The notes: generated from the sequence alone by a model not told the origin. A stretch of DNA of 64,000 nucleotides from Polyangiaceae bacterium (GCA_016719945.1 JADJYE010000031.1:171001-235000); one strand, 5' to 3'; shown: positions 9,476-19,500, counted from the stretch's first letter. A program made the numbers and translations.

Positions 9476-9605
9476 GCTCGAGCGGGTGGCGGGGGGGCTG
9501 TGGGCCCTGGTCGCCTCGCCCCCGATCGCTGCGACAGAGTCCTGTTAGAAACGTTGCATCCAAGGCGGCGCTCGTCGAGCGCGTCTGAGGACACGGAGAC
9601 GAACG

Positions 9606-12600
9606 ATGAACCAGCCGAAGTTCCAGACTCGGGTGCTCCGCGCGGCCGCTGCCGTCGCAGCGGTTGCGGCGGGCACCCTGTCGACGGGCGACGCCGTCGC
9701 CCAAGAATGCATCACGGCAGAGGCCAAGAAGGCCATTTCCGAATGTCCGCAGGGCACACTCAAGGCGTCGTCTGCCCAGAAGCCCAACGTGAGCTTCAAG
9801 GGCGCGCCGCAAGCCGTCAGCCTGAAGAAACGAGACGGTGACGCGAAGCCGTCGAACCCGACCGGCATCGCAGACACCGCCATCCGCGACGAGCGGAAGG
9901 CGAAGATGCAGAAGAAGTCTCGTCAGCTCCTGGTCACCGAGATCCAGGGCCTCGAGTCTCTGTTCGCCGACACCAAGAAGTCGTCGCCCGATCGACCGAA
10001 GCTCGCCCGACGCCTCGCCGAGGGCTACGTCGAGCTCGAGGCAGCGGCCTTCCGCGAGCAGACCGAGGCCGAGATTCGAGCCGCGGACGCGAAGCGCCTG
10101 AAGAAGGACGACGACGCCAAGAAGGAGACGGAGGCCGCCGGCAAGTCGAAGCAGGTCGTCGCCGCCGCGCGCAAGAGCGCGATCAAGTACTACACGCTCC
10201 TCAAGAACGAGTTCCCGAAGTGGTGCTTGAACCCCAACGCCCAGGACGCGACGAAGAGCACGGGCTGTGGCGACGAGGTCCTCTACTACCTCGCCTACGA
10301 ATACGAGCAGGCGAACGACTACGACAACGCTCGCAAGGTCTATTTCGAGCTGACGGACAACTGGAAGACGTCCAAGTACCGGCCGAACGCCTACCTGGCC
10401 TTCGGCGAGCTCTTCTTCCAAGACGCGCAGAGCGACCCGAACAAGTGGAGCTTCGCGCAAGGCGCGTACGAGGAGGTCATCAAGAGCCCCCCGCCCGACA
10501 ACAAGGTCTTCGGCTACGCCCTGTACAAGCTCGGGTACGTCCACTGGAACCTCGGGGCGTACGAGCAGTCGGTCGACTCCTTCAAGAAGGTCATCGACTA
10601 CGGCGTGAAGTACTCGAACCTGCCGAACGCGTCCCAGCTCGCGGTCTCGGCGCGTCGGGACATCATCCCCGTCTACGCCCTGTGGGGCGATCCGAAGAAG
10701 GCCTACACGTTCCTCAAGCCCCTGAGCGGTGATCAGGGCGCAGAGAACGACAAGACCTTCAAGATGATGGACGACCTCGGCATCAACTACCTCGACACCG
10801 GCCACTACGACGAGGGCATCGCGCTCTATCAGGACCTGATGAACCGCGACAAGGGCCCCAAGTGGTGCGAGTACCACGGGCACATCTCCGAGGCGACGCT
10901 CGCCAAGAAGTCAGGCGACAAGGACGCGATCACGAAGGTCCTCGCGAAGCAGTTCGAGGTCCACAAGGAGTTCCAAGCGGGCAGCTCCCCGGCCGACGCG
11001 AAGACCAAGTGCGGAAACATCACCGCCGGGCTCGTGACCGAGACGGCGATGGCGTGGCACCTCGAGGCGGTCGGCTCGGGCGGCGTGCGCGGCACCGGCG
11101 ACGCGAAGACGATGAAGCTCGCGGCCGAGATCTACCAAAAGGTCGTCGACAGCTTCAAACAGGAAGACTTCTCGAAGTACACGTTCCCGCGCATCCTCAA
11201 GGAGGATTGGCCGGACATCATGAAGATCAAGTACGCCATGGCGGACTTGCTCTACTTCCAGAAGGACTGGGCGAAGTGTGGCCCGGCGTTCGACTCGGTC
11301 GTCGCCGAAGACCCGAAGGGTCCGAACGCCGCCGAGGCCGCGTACGCGTCGGTGCTCTGCTACCAGAACATCTACGCCGAGCGGCACAAGGGCGGCGAGG
11401 ACAAGAAGGGCACCGGCAACCTGCCCGGCGCGACGAAGGACCCCAAGAAGGGCGCAACGCCGGCAGCTGACAAGGAGAAGTACAAGGCGAAGGAGTTCAC
11501 GCCCGACCAGAAGGGGATGTTGACGGCCTTCAACCGGTACGTCTGCTACATCCAGCCCGACAAGTCGAACAAGGAGGCGCTCTCTCAGTACGTTGAGGTG
11601 AAGTACGCCCGCGCGCGAACCTACTTCGAGTCACGTCACTGGGAAGAGGCGGCCCTCGGCTTCCGCGACGTCGCCATCAACCACGCGGACCACGAGGTCG
11701 GCATCTACGCGGCGCAGCTCTACCTCGAGTCGCTCAACATCCTCGGCACGCACTCCGAGCCCGAGCGCTCCTCGTGCTTCCAGGATCTCGGCAAAGACGT
11801 CCCCGAGTTCATCAAGCTCTACTGCAACGACGCGAAGAAGGGCGCCAACGAGGAGCAGTGCGGCATCCTCAGCCGCATCCAACGTGACATCGAGCGCCTG
11901 ACGGCCGAGTCGATGGTCAAGGAAGCCGACCGCAACCCCGGCACGCCGCAGTCGCTCGAGAAGTACCGTCAGGCCGCCACCCTCTATTTGGAGATGTGGG
12001 AGAAGTACGGCAAGGACGCGTGCGAGAAGAACAACAAGGAAGCCTGCGCGCGTAACGACGAGATCCTCTACAACGCGTCCCGCGCGTTCCAGGCCGCCCG
12101 CCTACTCGCGAAGAGCATCGCGGTCAAGAAGATCCTGATCAACCCCAAGTACAACCTGCACGAGACCGAGAACGCCAGGAAGGCGATCTACGAGATCGGC
12201 GGCAACTACCAGGCGATCGCGGTCTACGACGAAGCGGCCGCCTACTTCGAGCGGTTCGCCGCGGAGAACTCGAAGGACGAGAAGGCCCCGCAGGCCCTGT
12301 CGGACGCCGTCGTTCTCCGCCTCGGCCTCGGTCAGCAAGACCAGGCGATCAAGGACTCGGAGCTCTTCCAGAAGCAGTTCTCGGGCCGCGCTGCCCAGGC
12401 CGCGCAGATCTCGTTCGCCATCGGCGCCCACTATGCCGACCGCGGTGACTGGGCCGCGGCTCGCAAGAGCCTCGACCGAGACATCGGCAAGATCGACAAG
12501 AACGCGACGATCGACGTCCAGATCCAAGCCCACGCCCTGCTCGCCCGCGTCAATGATCGCGCAGGCGGCGCCGGCAAGAACAAGGCGCGGACGGAGTACG

Positions 12601-13454
12601 ACAAGGTCCGCGCGACCTGGAAGGACCCCACCGCGACGATCGCCAAGATCCAAGAGGTCTCGAAGTCGCTGGGTGAGGGCGACGCGCAGGCCCAGCGGCG
12701 CATCGGAAAGACGCTCGAGGCGGTCGGTGAGGCCTACTTCTACTTCGGTGAGGAGAAGAAGGTGCTCGTCGACAAGATCGCCTTCCCTGAATACAAGGGC
12801 TCTGGCGAGCGCAAAGACGTCGAGGCGTTCGTCAACACGAAGGTGCTCGACTGGCAGAAAAAGAAGCGCGCCGCCATCGAAGACGCCGACAAGGAGTACC
12901 AAAAGATCCTGGGCCTCCAGCCGGAGCCGCCTCCGCGCTGGGTCATCGCCGCCGGCTCACGCGTCGGCCAGATGAAGGGCAAGTTCGTCGCCGAGTTCCG
13001 CGCGGCCCCCATCCCGAAGGACTGGAAGCAGAACGGGCCCAGCCCGTATGGCGACCTGCTCTGGGAGGAGATCCGCGGCGCGTACTACGCGAAGCTCGAC
13101 GAGGTCAGCGAGCCCGACAAGCTCGCCGCGAAGGGCGCCTACAAGGACTGCCTCGATCGCTCCGTGAAGTTCCAGTACTTCGACGATTTCTCCCGCACCT
13201 GCGAGGCGTGGCTGTCGAAGACCTACCCCGCCGAGTACCACCTGATCGACGAGTTCCGCTCGGCGCCCAACCGTCTCGGTACGGGCATCAGCGAGCGCGC
13301 GGTCCAGGTGAACATGGATGGCACGGCCGTCTTCACGCAGCTCGAGGAGAAGGCAGAGAAGCCGGCGGGGCCTGCCGCCGCGGGTGGCAAAGACGCTGGC
13401 AAGCCGGGCGCGAGCAAGGAAGACGACGCCCTCAACAAGGCGACGAAGAAGTGA
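9606..13454 (+). CDS. gltD: GltD/AgmU-type periplasmic TPR protein
   Basis: The 1,282-residue exported protein is close in length to M. xanthus GltD (AgmU, about 1,200 residues), a TPR component of the Agl-Glt gliding complex that decorates the track of the motor. It starts MNQPKFQTRVLRAAAAVAAV with a signal peptide ending near DAVAQ. A conserved-looking segment LLVTEIQGLESLF ... RRLAEGYVELEAAAF follows. Tetratricopeptide-type repeats then run over most of the length, for example YYLAYEYEQANDYDNARKVY, YKLGYVHWNLGAYEQSVDSF and FAIGAHYADRGDWAAARKSL. The frame is uninterrupted, unlike downstream genes. GGAGACGAACG precedes ATG 9606. gltE starts 11 bases after the stop, so the two are translated from one message. 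Confidence 0.85.
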   Translation: MNQPKFQTRVLRAAAAVAAVAAGTLSTGDAVAQECITAEAKKAISECPQGTLKASSAQKPNVSFKGAPQAVSLKKRDGDAKPSNPTGIADTAIRDERKAKMQKKSRQLLVTEIQGLESLFADTKKSSPDRPKLARRLAEGYVELEAAAFREQTEAEIRAADAKRLKKDDDAKKETEAAGKSKQVVAAARKSAIKYYTLLKNEFPKWCLNPNAQDATKSTGCGDEVLYYLAYEYEQANDYDNARKVYFELTDNWKTSKYRPNAYLAFGELFFQDAQSDPNKWSFAQGAYEEVIKSPPPDNKVFGYALYKLGYVHWNLGAYEQSVDSFKKVIDYGVKYSNLPNASQLAVSARRDIIPVYALWGDPKKAYTFLKPLSGDQGAENDKTFKMMDDLGINYLDTGHYDEGIALYQDLMNRDKGPKWCEYHGHISEATLAKKSGDKDAITKVLAKQFEVHKEFQAGSSPADAKTKCGNITAGLVTETAMAWHLEAVGSGGVRGTGDAKTMKLAAEIYQKVVDSFKQEDFSKYTFPRILKEDWPDIMKIKYAMADLLYFQKDWAKCGPAFDSVVAEDPKGPNAAEAAYASVLCYQNIYAERHKGGEDKKGTGNLPGATKDPKKGATPAADKEKYKAKEFTPDQKGMLTAFNRYVCYIQPDKSNKEALSQYVEVKYARARTYFESRHWEEAALGFRDVAINHADHEVGIYAAQLYLESLNILGTHSEPERSSCFQDLGKDVPEFIKLYCNDAKKGANEEQCGILSRIQRDIERLTAESMVKEADRNPGTPQSLEKYRQAATLYLEMWEKYGKDACEKNNKEACARNDEILYNASRAFQAARLLAKSIAVKKILINPKYNLHETENARKAIYEIGGNYQAIAVYDEAAAYFERFAAENSKDEKAPQALSDAVVLRLGLGQQDQAIKDSELFQKQFSGRAAQAAQISFAIGAHYADRGDWAAARKSLDRDIGKIDKNATIDVQIQAHALLARVNDRAGGAGKNKARTEYDKVRATWKDPTATIAKIQEVSKSLGEGDAQAQRRIGKTLEAVGEAYFYFGEEKKVLVDKIAFPEYKGSGERKDVEAFVNTKVLDWQKKKRAAIEDADKEYQKILGLQPEPPPRWVIAAGSRVGQMKGKFVAEFRAAPIPKDWKQNGPSPYGDLLWEEIRGAYYAKLDEVSEPDKLAAKGAYKDCLDRSVKFQYFDDFSRTCEAWLSKTYPAEYHLIDEFRSAPNRLGTGISERAVQVNMDGTAVFTQLEEKAEKPAGPAAAGGKDAGKPGASKEDDALNKATKK

Positions 13455-13465
13455 GGGCGAGGGCA

Positions 13466-14980
13466 ATGACCATGAACCACTTCAAGAAGACGGCGGCGCT
13501 CGCCGCATGCCTCCTCGCGTTCGGCGCGGTGCAGCTCGGTTGCTCGAGCAGTGACAGCGACGGAGCCAAAGACCCCTCGAAGGTCTCCGGTCCGAAGACC
13601 GAGAGCGGCGAGGTCGTCGACCCCGAGGCCGCGAAGCTCTACGCGGAAGGCCTCGCCGAGATGGATCGCCTCGACAAGACGCCCAACGGCTGGACCGAAG
13701 CGACCTGCTCGGCGACGGCGAAGAAGTTCCTCGACGCGGCCTCCGCGCAGGGCGGCTTCTTCGGCAGCGCCGTGTACAACGCGGGCGCGAGCTACCACCG
13801 CTGCAACAACTTTGCGGAGGCGCGCAAGCACTACAAGGAGGTCCTCGACAAGAACGAGAAGTTCCACCGAGCGCGTGTGCAGCTCGCCCGGTTCGATCTC
13901 GCCGAGTCGAACGAGACCGCGAGCGACAAAGCGATGGCCGAGTTCCAGCGCGCCATTCAGGACTCCGACTTCCAGAACGTGGAGGCCTTGGTCGAGCTCG
14001 CTCGCCTTCAGATGCGGCGCAACAACAACGCCTCCGACAGCGACGGGGCGAACGACTTCGAACGCGCGAAGAAGAACCTTCAGCGCGCGCTCGCCGTCGA
14101 CGACGCTTTCATGCCGGCGTTCAACCTGCTCGCGCTCTACTACCTCGAGCGCGCGAAGCAGAACGCCGGGCAGAAGGGCGGCAAGAGCGCGCGCGGCTCT
14201 GAGAAGCAGAAGGTCGACACGCAGGCGATCGACCTCGCGCTCCTCGTCGCCTCGCAGGGCATTCGAAAGAACCCGAACTACGCGTCGATCCACAACACCG
14301 CGGGTCTCATCTTCGTTCAGTCAGGCGATCTCAACAACGCCGTGCGACGGTTCGGGACGGCGAGGCAGCTCGACCCGAGCTTCTTCGAGGCGAACATGAA
14401 CTTCGCAGCCGTGAACATGTTGTTCCGAGGCTTCGGCAAGGCCGAGGAGGCGTATCGCGCGGCGCTCAAGCAGAAGCCGAACGACTATGACGCCCATCTC
14501 GGCTTGGCCCTCGCGCTGCGCGGCCAGATCGACACGGCGCCCGACGGCGACAAGAAGCTGGCCGAGGCCGAGGCGCTCATCAACAAAGCGAAGACCCTCG
14601 ACGCGAACCGGCCCGAGGCTTACTTCAACCACGCCATCCTGACCCAGGAGTACAAGGCGAAGAGCGGCGGCGACTCGCTCAAGGCGCTCGAGGAGGCCAT
14701 CGGCCACTTCAACGATTTCGTGAAGCGCGCCCAGGGCAAGACCGAGTTCAACGAGACGGTGGACGACGTCACCGCCGTGCCGACCGAGAAGGACGAGAAC
14801 TGCATGGGGGCGAAGGCCAAGGGGAAGAAGGGCTGCAAGCGCGGCCGAATCTTCGACCTCAAGGACGAGATCGCCTTCGCGAAGGAGAGCGCCGCCGAGC
14901 AGAAGAAGCTCGCCGAGGAGGCCAAGACGCGGGCCGCCATCGAGGAGGCTCAGGGCGGAGCCGAGACCCCGCCGGAGTGA
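13466..14980 (+). CDS. gltE: GltE/AglT-type TPR lipoprotein
   Basis: The product is a lipoprotein of about 504 residues. A short signal peptide ends in the lipobox VQLGC, and a Ser/Asp-rich linker leads into TPR repeats (VYNAGASYHRCNNFAEARKH, FMPAFNLLALYYLERAKQ, IHNTAGLIFVQSGDLNNAVR, AHLGLALALRGQ). It ends in a conserved tail with CMGAKAKGKKGCKRGR and a charged coiled coil. In M. xanthus GltE (AglT) is the TPR lipoprotein encoded directly after gltD, and the same order is seen here. Two ATGs (13466 and 13472) each have a GAGGG eight bases upstream, so the exact start is open. A terminator follows, then a diverged second copy of the same gene. Confidence 0.85.
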   Translation: MTMNHFKKTAALAACLLAFGAVQLGCSSSDSDGAKDPSKVSGPKTESGEVVDPEAAKLYAEGLAEMDRLDKTPNGWTEATCSATAKKFLDAASAQGGFFGSAVYNAGASYHRCNNFAEARKHYKEVLDKNEKFHRARVQLARFDLAESNETASDKAMAEFQRAIQDSDFQNVEALVELARLQMRRNNNASDSDGANDFERAKKNLQRALAVDDAFMPAFNLLALYYLERAKQNAGQKGGKSARGSEKQKVDTQAIDLALLVASQGIRKNPNYASIHNTAGLIFVQSGDLNNAVRRFGTARQLDPSFFEANMNFAAVNMLFRGFGKAEEAYRAALKQKPNDYDAHLGLALALRGQIDTAPDGDKKLAEAEALINKAKTLDANRPEAYFNHAILTQEYKAKSGGDSLKALEEAIGHFNDFVKRAQGKTEFNETVDDVTAVPTEKDENCMGAKAKGKKGCKRGRIFDLKDEIAFAKESAAEQKKLAEEAKTRAAIEEAQGGAETPPE

Positions 14981-15005
14981 TGGCGGGCCGACCCACGAGT
15001 CACGT

Positions 15006-15046
15006 CGAAGGCTCGGGTGAGAGATCATCCGGGCCTTCGCCTTTTT
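15006..15046 (+). terminator. Rho-independent terminator after gltE
   Basis: CGAAGGCTCGGG (15006-15017) pairs with CCGGGCCTTCG (15029-15039) around an 11-base loop and is followed by CCTTTTT. It lies 25 bases after the gltE stop and separates gltE from its paralogue, suggesting that the paralogue is expressed separately or only by read-through. Confidence 0.7.
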
Positions 15047-15093
15047 GTGGCAGGCCCAAGGCTCGCGAGGCCTCTGGGTCCTAGAGGCAAGCG

Positions 15094-16567
15094 ATGGAAT
15101 CGAACAAGTGGATGGGGTCAGTCCTCGCGCTCTCGGCCCTCATCGTCGGCTGCGCGACGGGCGGGGGCGGTTCTCCGCCAGCTCCTCCCACGACGACGAG
15201 CTGCATGCTCCCGCCCTCGGCCACGAACCTCTTTCAAGAGGCCATGGTCGAGATGGCTCAGCTCGATCGCGTGCCCGACGGGTGGACCCCCGAGAAGTGC
15301 CTGGCCGTGGCGGAGATGTTCCTCGACGCTGCAGCGGCGCATGACCGGCCTTTCTCCGAGGCGACCTACAACGCGGGGGTGAGCCATCAGCGCTGCAACG
15401 ACCTCGCGGCGGCGCGAAAGCTCTACGAGCAGGTGCTGCACGACGACCCCAAGTTCCATCGGCTCGCGTGCAGCTCGTGCGGCTCCGAGCTCGCCGGGTC
15501 CGGCGGTCAGGCGGTCGATACGGCCATCGCAGAGCTGGAGCGCGCCGTGCAGGACTCGCATTTTCAGAACGTCGAGGCCCTGGTCGAGCTCGCGCGGGCG
15601 TTGATGCAGCGTCGAGGCGAGACGCCGCACGCCGACGGGTCGAACGACCTCGAGCGGGCAAAGCGCAACTTGCAGCGCGCGCTCGCCGTCGATGACGCGT
15701 TCATGCCCGCGTTCAACCAGCTGGCCCTCTACTACCTCGAGCGCGCGAAAGAGAGCGCGGGGGACGACTCGCGAACCGTCTCTCGTGGGGCCGCGAAGAA
15801 GCTCGACGCGCAGGCGATCGATCTCGCGCTGCTCGTCGCGTCCCAGGCGATCCGCAAGGATCCAAACTACGCGCCGATCCACAACACCGCAGGGCTCCTC
15901 TACGTCTACGCGGGGGACCTCAACAGCGCCGTCCGTCGCTTCGACACGGCGCGGAAGCTCGACGGGCGCTTCTTCGAGGCGAACATGAACTTCGCCTCGG
16001 TGAACATGATGTTCCGCGGCTTCGCCGCGGCGGAGGGGGCGTATCGCGCAGCGCTCGCGCAGCGCCCTGGCGACTACGACGCGCACCTTGGGCTGGCGCT
16101 CGCGCTGCGCGCGCAGATCGACGCCGCGTCCGACCAAGACCCCAAGCTGTCTGAGGCCGAGTCGCTCATCAACAAGGCGAAGGCCCTCGATGCCAAGCGC
16201 CCCGAGGCCCACTTCAACCACGCCATCCTGACGCACGAGTTCAAGGCGCGCGGGGGGAGCGACTCGGTGGCTGCGCTGGAGGAGGCGATCGGGCACTTCA
16301 GGAGTTCGTGAAGCGCGCACAGGCAGACCCGAGCTCGCGGCGGCGGTGGATGACGTCCTCGCCGTCCCCACTGCAGAGGATCGCGACTGCATGGGCGCGA
16401 AAGCCAAAGGTACGCCGGGCTGCAAGCGCGGTCGCATCTTCGATCTACAGGATGAGATCGCGTTCCTGAAGGAGAGCCAGACCGAGCAACGGAGGCTCGC
16501 CGAAGAGGCCAAGACCCGCGCCGCCCTCGACGAAGCGCTAAGCGGCGGTGACCTCACCCCTCTGTGA
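15094..16567 (+). pseudogene. Second GltE-like TPR lipoprotein (frameshifted paralogue)
   Basis: A diverged tandem copy of gltE. It has a signal peptide with lipobox ALIVGC and the same TPR series in the same order (TYNAGVSHQRCNDLAAARKL, FMPAFNQLALYYLERAKE, IHNTAGLLYVYAGDLNSAVR, AHLGLALALRAQ). The same tail, CMGAKAKGTPGCKRGR, ends at TGA 16565-16567. The frame breaks near 16303 and again near 16331; restoring one C at each gives GHFQEFVKRAQADPELAAAVDDV, matching gltE. A further compensating pair at about 15460 and 15485 creates a false Cys-rich patch (ACSSCGSE); correcting it gives RVQLVRLELAGS, matching RVQLARFDLAES in gltE. The conservation suggests a functional gene with sequence errors. 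If the breaks are real, it is a decaying duplicate. Confidence 0.75.
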
Positions 16568-16695
16568 GGTGCGGCGCCCAGAAAAACATCGGAACTTCGC
16601 CCGGCGACCCAATGTCTTTGAAGCTGTTGGGTCGACTTGTTTCACCAGGGGTCCCGCTCCGGGAGGCTCGGTCGAAGTTCTCGGCGCCGAGGTGA

Positions 16696-16725
16696 TTGAC
16701 GGGCCTTCTGCACGGCCCGTACAAT
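16696..16725 (+). promoter_or_regulatory. Sigma-70-like promoter with embedded inverted repeat before the gltF/gltG candidates
   Basis: TTGACG (16696-16701) and TACAAT (16720-16725) are separated by 18 bases. Between and overlapping them lies a perfect 7-bp inverted repeat, ACGGGCC (16699-16705) and GGCCCGT (16714-16720), which looks like an operator. The rest of the 303-base gap between the gltE paralogue and the small exported protein (16568-16870) shows no other clear element. The mapped +1 would be near 16732, leaving a leader of about 140 bases. Confidence 0.6.
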
Positions 16726-16870
16726 GCCACTGCAATGAGGGCTTCGGCCTCTCAGCAAAGGAACGCGTGCACGCGTCAGCGTGAACGCGACAAGATCCCT
16801 GCCGCGGTCCCTGGCGCTGGGGCGATTGGTTGTGTCGCGCATGAACGCGACGAAAAGAGGAGTTTTCTCC

Positions 16871-17140
16871 ATGAAGAAGTCGACCCGGAAGGCGTTCGTA
16901 TCGATCGTGATCATGGGTGCTTGCGCGATGTTGAGCTCCACGGCTTTCGCGCAGGACGTGAAATCGACCGACTCCGATGGCGGCTACGGCTACGAGTTCT
17001 CGGACGACCCGCTGAATGCTGGCGGTTTCGGCCCGAACGACGCCACTATCCGCGTTCGCCCCGGTCCGGTTCGCACCACGCTGATCCGTCCGAGGACGTC
17101 CTTCGTTAACGAGATGCTGAAGTCCGTCGAGAACCTGTAG
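16871..17140 (+). CDS. Small exported protein, positional candidate for GltF
   Basis: An 89-residue protein with a signal peptide (MKKSTRKAFVSIVIMGACAM ... STAFAQ) and a short acidic, Gly-rich mature part. It ends in RPRTSFVNEMLKSVENL, a basic-to-amphipathic motif that looks conserved in character. ATG 16871 has AAAAGAGGAG about seven bases upstream. In M. xanthus a small gene, gltF, sits between gltE and gltG, so the position here (after the gltE pair, before gltG) suggests GltF. I cannot establish this from sequence similarity by eye. The gene is intact although its neighbours on both sides are frameshifted; its short length makes that unsurprising. Confidence 0.6.
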   Translation: MKKSTRKAFVSIVIMGACAMLSSTAFAQDVKSTDSDGGYGYEFSDDPLNAGGFGPNDATIRVRPGPVRTTLIRPRTSFVNEMLKSVENL

Positions 17141-17299
17141 CACGGCGAGGCCGTCGCGAAGGCCCGACAGAAAAAATCAGGAACCGCGGACGACCAAAGA
17201 TGTCTAGTTGAGGCGTGAAGGTGCTCTGTCACCGGTCGGCGGCTCAGAACGCCCGCGAAGCAGGGTTGGTCGAAAGGCTCAGGTAGGGAAGGCTAGGTC

Positions 17300-19372
17300 A
17301 TGGAAGGGAAGCAGAAGATCGCCCTCACGTTTGGGCTGTACCAGAACGAGGCGCTCGTGCGCCGTGAGACGGTGACGCAAGACATCGTCAAGATCGGCAA
17401 AGACGCGAAGAGCCATCTGCGCGTGGAGGACGAGCTTGCATCGCGCATGCACGCCGTCATCGAGGTCGGGGCAGGGCCCGACGACATCACCCTGATCGAT
17501 CTCGGCAACGAGCCTGGCACGCTGGTGAACGGCGCGCGCGTCAACAAGTGCAAGATCGGCGTCGGCGATCAGATCCAGATCGGCGGCACGAAGATCGTCC
17601 TCGAGCGAGCGGAGCCGGTGGCAGTCGCCGCCGCGGCCCCGGCCTCGGCCCCCCCGCCGGCGCAGACGGCCGTGCCCGCTGTCACGGGAGTGGTCGCCGG
17701 CACGACCAGTCCGTTCGGGGGCGCGACCAGCCCGTTTGGTGGTGGTGCCGGCCCCTTCGGAGACGCGAACCCGTTCGCGTCGCCGGCGGCGAGCCCGTTC
17801 GCCTCGGCCAGCCCCTTCGGTGACGCCTTCGGACAGCAGGGCGGGTTCGCCCCCGCTCCCGTGGACGAGGTTCCGCACGACGCGCCCGAGGGGTCGTCCA
17901 CGTATCAGATGATCGAGGTGGCCCCCGGTGCCGACCGAAGAGGTCGAGTCCGCGGCTCAGTCCGTCGAGGTCATGGTCCTGTGGGATCAGTCGATCCTGC
18001 ACGTCGCGCACCTCACCCCGCCGCGAAACTTCTACGTGGGTGAGGAGGCGGGTCGAAACGTCGGCTGCGACTACTTCGTTCCTGCTGAGAAGCTCGGCAC
18101 CACCCGCGCGCCCATCGTCCTCGCCGGACAGGGCTCGGTGAGCGTCGTCCTGTTGCCGCGGTCGGCTGGCACGATCGAGATCGGCGGGCAGACGATGAGC
18201 CTTCAGGACGCGATCGCGAGCGGCAAGACGCAGCCGTGTGCGGGTCTCTCGGGGCTCACCAGATGCAGCTGCCGGCGGGCGCCAAGGCGCGGATCATCCT
18301 CGACAACGGCCTCACGTTCCAGGTGTCGAGCGTCCACGCGGGTCGCAAGGTCGCCGGGCACATCGCCCTGGCCGCCGCGCCCCTCGCGTTCATGGGCCTG
18401 TCCGGCCTGGTTCACGGCGGGCTGATGGCCGCGATGTTCTTCTTCATGCCTGGCCTGGGAAATACGGACGAAAACGATATGTCCGGCAACCAGGACTACA
18501 TGCTCAAGCTCGTCATGCGCGCCGAGGCCGATCGGCAGCAGGAAGAGAAGGAGCAGCCGGAGACACGACCCAGCCGAACCCCGACCAAAAGGAAGGTGGC
18601 ACCGGCACCCGCGCCAAGGGCGAAGGGGTCGATGGGCAACCCGAACGTCACCGCCACCAACAAACGGTATGCGGTGAAGGCCCGGCAGACAACCAGGACC
18701 CGCACATCGCCAAGCAGGCCGCGCTCCGTGACGCCATGGAGTTCGGTATGATCGGTCTGCTGAACTCCGGCGCCGGTGGCGACCCGGACGCCCCGACGGC
18801 ACCCTGGGGTCGCAAGACTCGATGGTAACGACGAGAAGTCTGCGCGCGGCAACATGTGGGGTGACGAGATCGGCGACGCGTTCGGCGCCGGTGGTCTCGG
18901 CCTGACGGGCATCGGCGAAGGTGGCGGTGGAAAGGGCGAGGGCATCGGCCTCGGCAACATCGGCACCATCGGGCACGGCGCGGGCACAGGCACCGGCAGG
19001 GCTTTGGCAGTGGCTCGGGCCGCCTCGGGGGGGCACGCACAAGAGCAAGCCGCCGAGCGTCCGCAGCCGGTGCCACCAGCGTCAGCGGACGCCTCCCGCC
19101 CGAGGTCATCCAGCGCATCGTGCGGCAGAACTTTGGTCGGTTCCGCCTGTGCTACGAGAACGGCCTGCGCAACAACCCGAACCTCGCAGGTCGCGTGAGC
19201 GTGAGCTTCACGATCGGTCGCGACGGGTCGGTCAGCGTGAGCGGCGGCGGTGACCTCCGATGCTGGGGTCATCGGGTGCGTGACGAAGGGCTTCTACGGC
19301 CTGTCGTTCCCGCAGCCCGGGGCGGCGTCGTGAAGGTCAGCCACCCGATCGCGTCCGCGCCGGGGCGGCTGA
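17300..19372 (+). pseudogene. gltG: GltG/PglI-type FHA protein with AgmX/PglI C-terminus (many frameshifts)
   Basis: The reconstructed product has four parts. First comes an N-terminal FHA domain (about residues 1-95: IVKIGKDAKSHLRVEDE, SRMHAVIEV, NEPGTLVNGARVNKCKIGVGD), expected to bind phosphothreonine. A linker with repeated SPFG/NPF units follows. The middle region includes a hydrophobic segment (GLSGLVHGGLMAAMFFFMPG, coded near 18390-18460). After a Gly-rich stretch, the C-terminal domain reads VIQRIVRQNFGRFRLCYENG, LRNNPNLAGRVSVSFTIGRDG and ends HPIASAPG; that is the TonB-like AgmX/PglI tail. This matches M. xanthus GltG, a transmembrane Glt component linking cytoplasm and periplasm. 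At least nine frame changes are needed, near 17935, 18240, 18565, 18615, 18680, 18810, 19000-19105, 19255 and 19320. The end near 19372 is inferred. GGGAAGG precedes ATG 17300. Confidence 0.75.
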
Positions 19373-19460
19373 GCGGTCGGTCGGCTCGTCAGGGAGGCGC
19401 CCGCCCACACCAGAGCGGGTTGCCTCCAAACAGCGAGGTGGGGTCACCTCGAAGCAGCTC

Positions 19461-19500
19461 GAGGCCTGCGGCTCATCGGGCCGCGGGCCTCTGGCTTTGT
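19461..19500 (+). terminator. Likely terminator after gltG
   Basis: GAGGCCTGCGGC (19461-19472) pairs with GCCGCGGGCCTC (19480-19491) over 12 bp with one G-U pair and a seven-base loop, followed by TGGCTTTGT. The U-tract is short, so efficiency is uncertain. Nothing else was recognised in the gap 19373-19779 between gltG and the TPR lipoprotein. Confidence 0.5.

Noticed and set aside
15460..15490. CxxC metal- or redox-motif in the GltE paralogue
   Set aside because: Best explained by two compensating indels; the corrected sequence matches gltE and contains no such motif.
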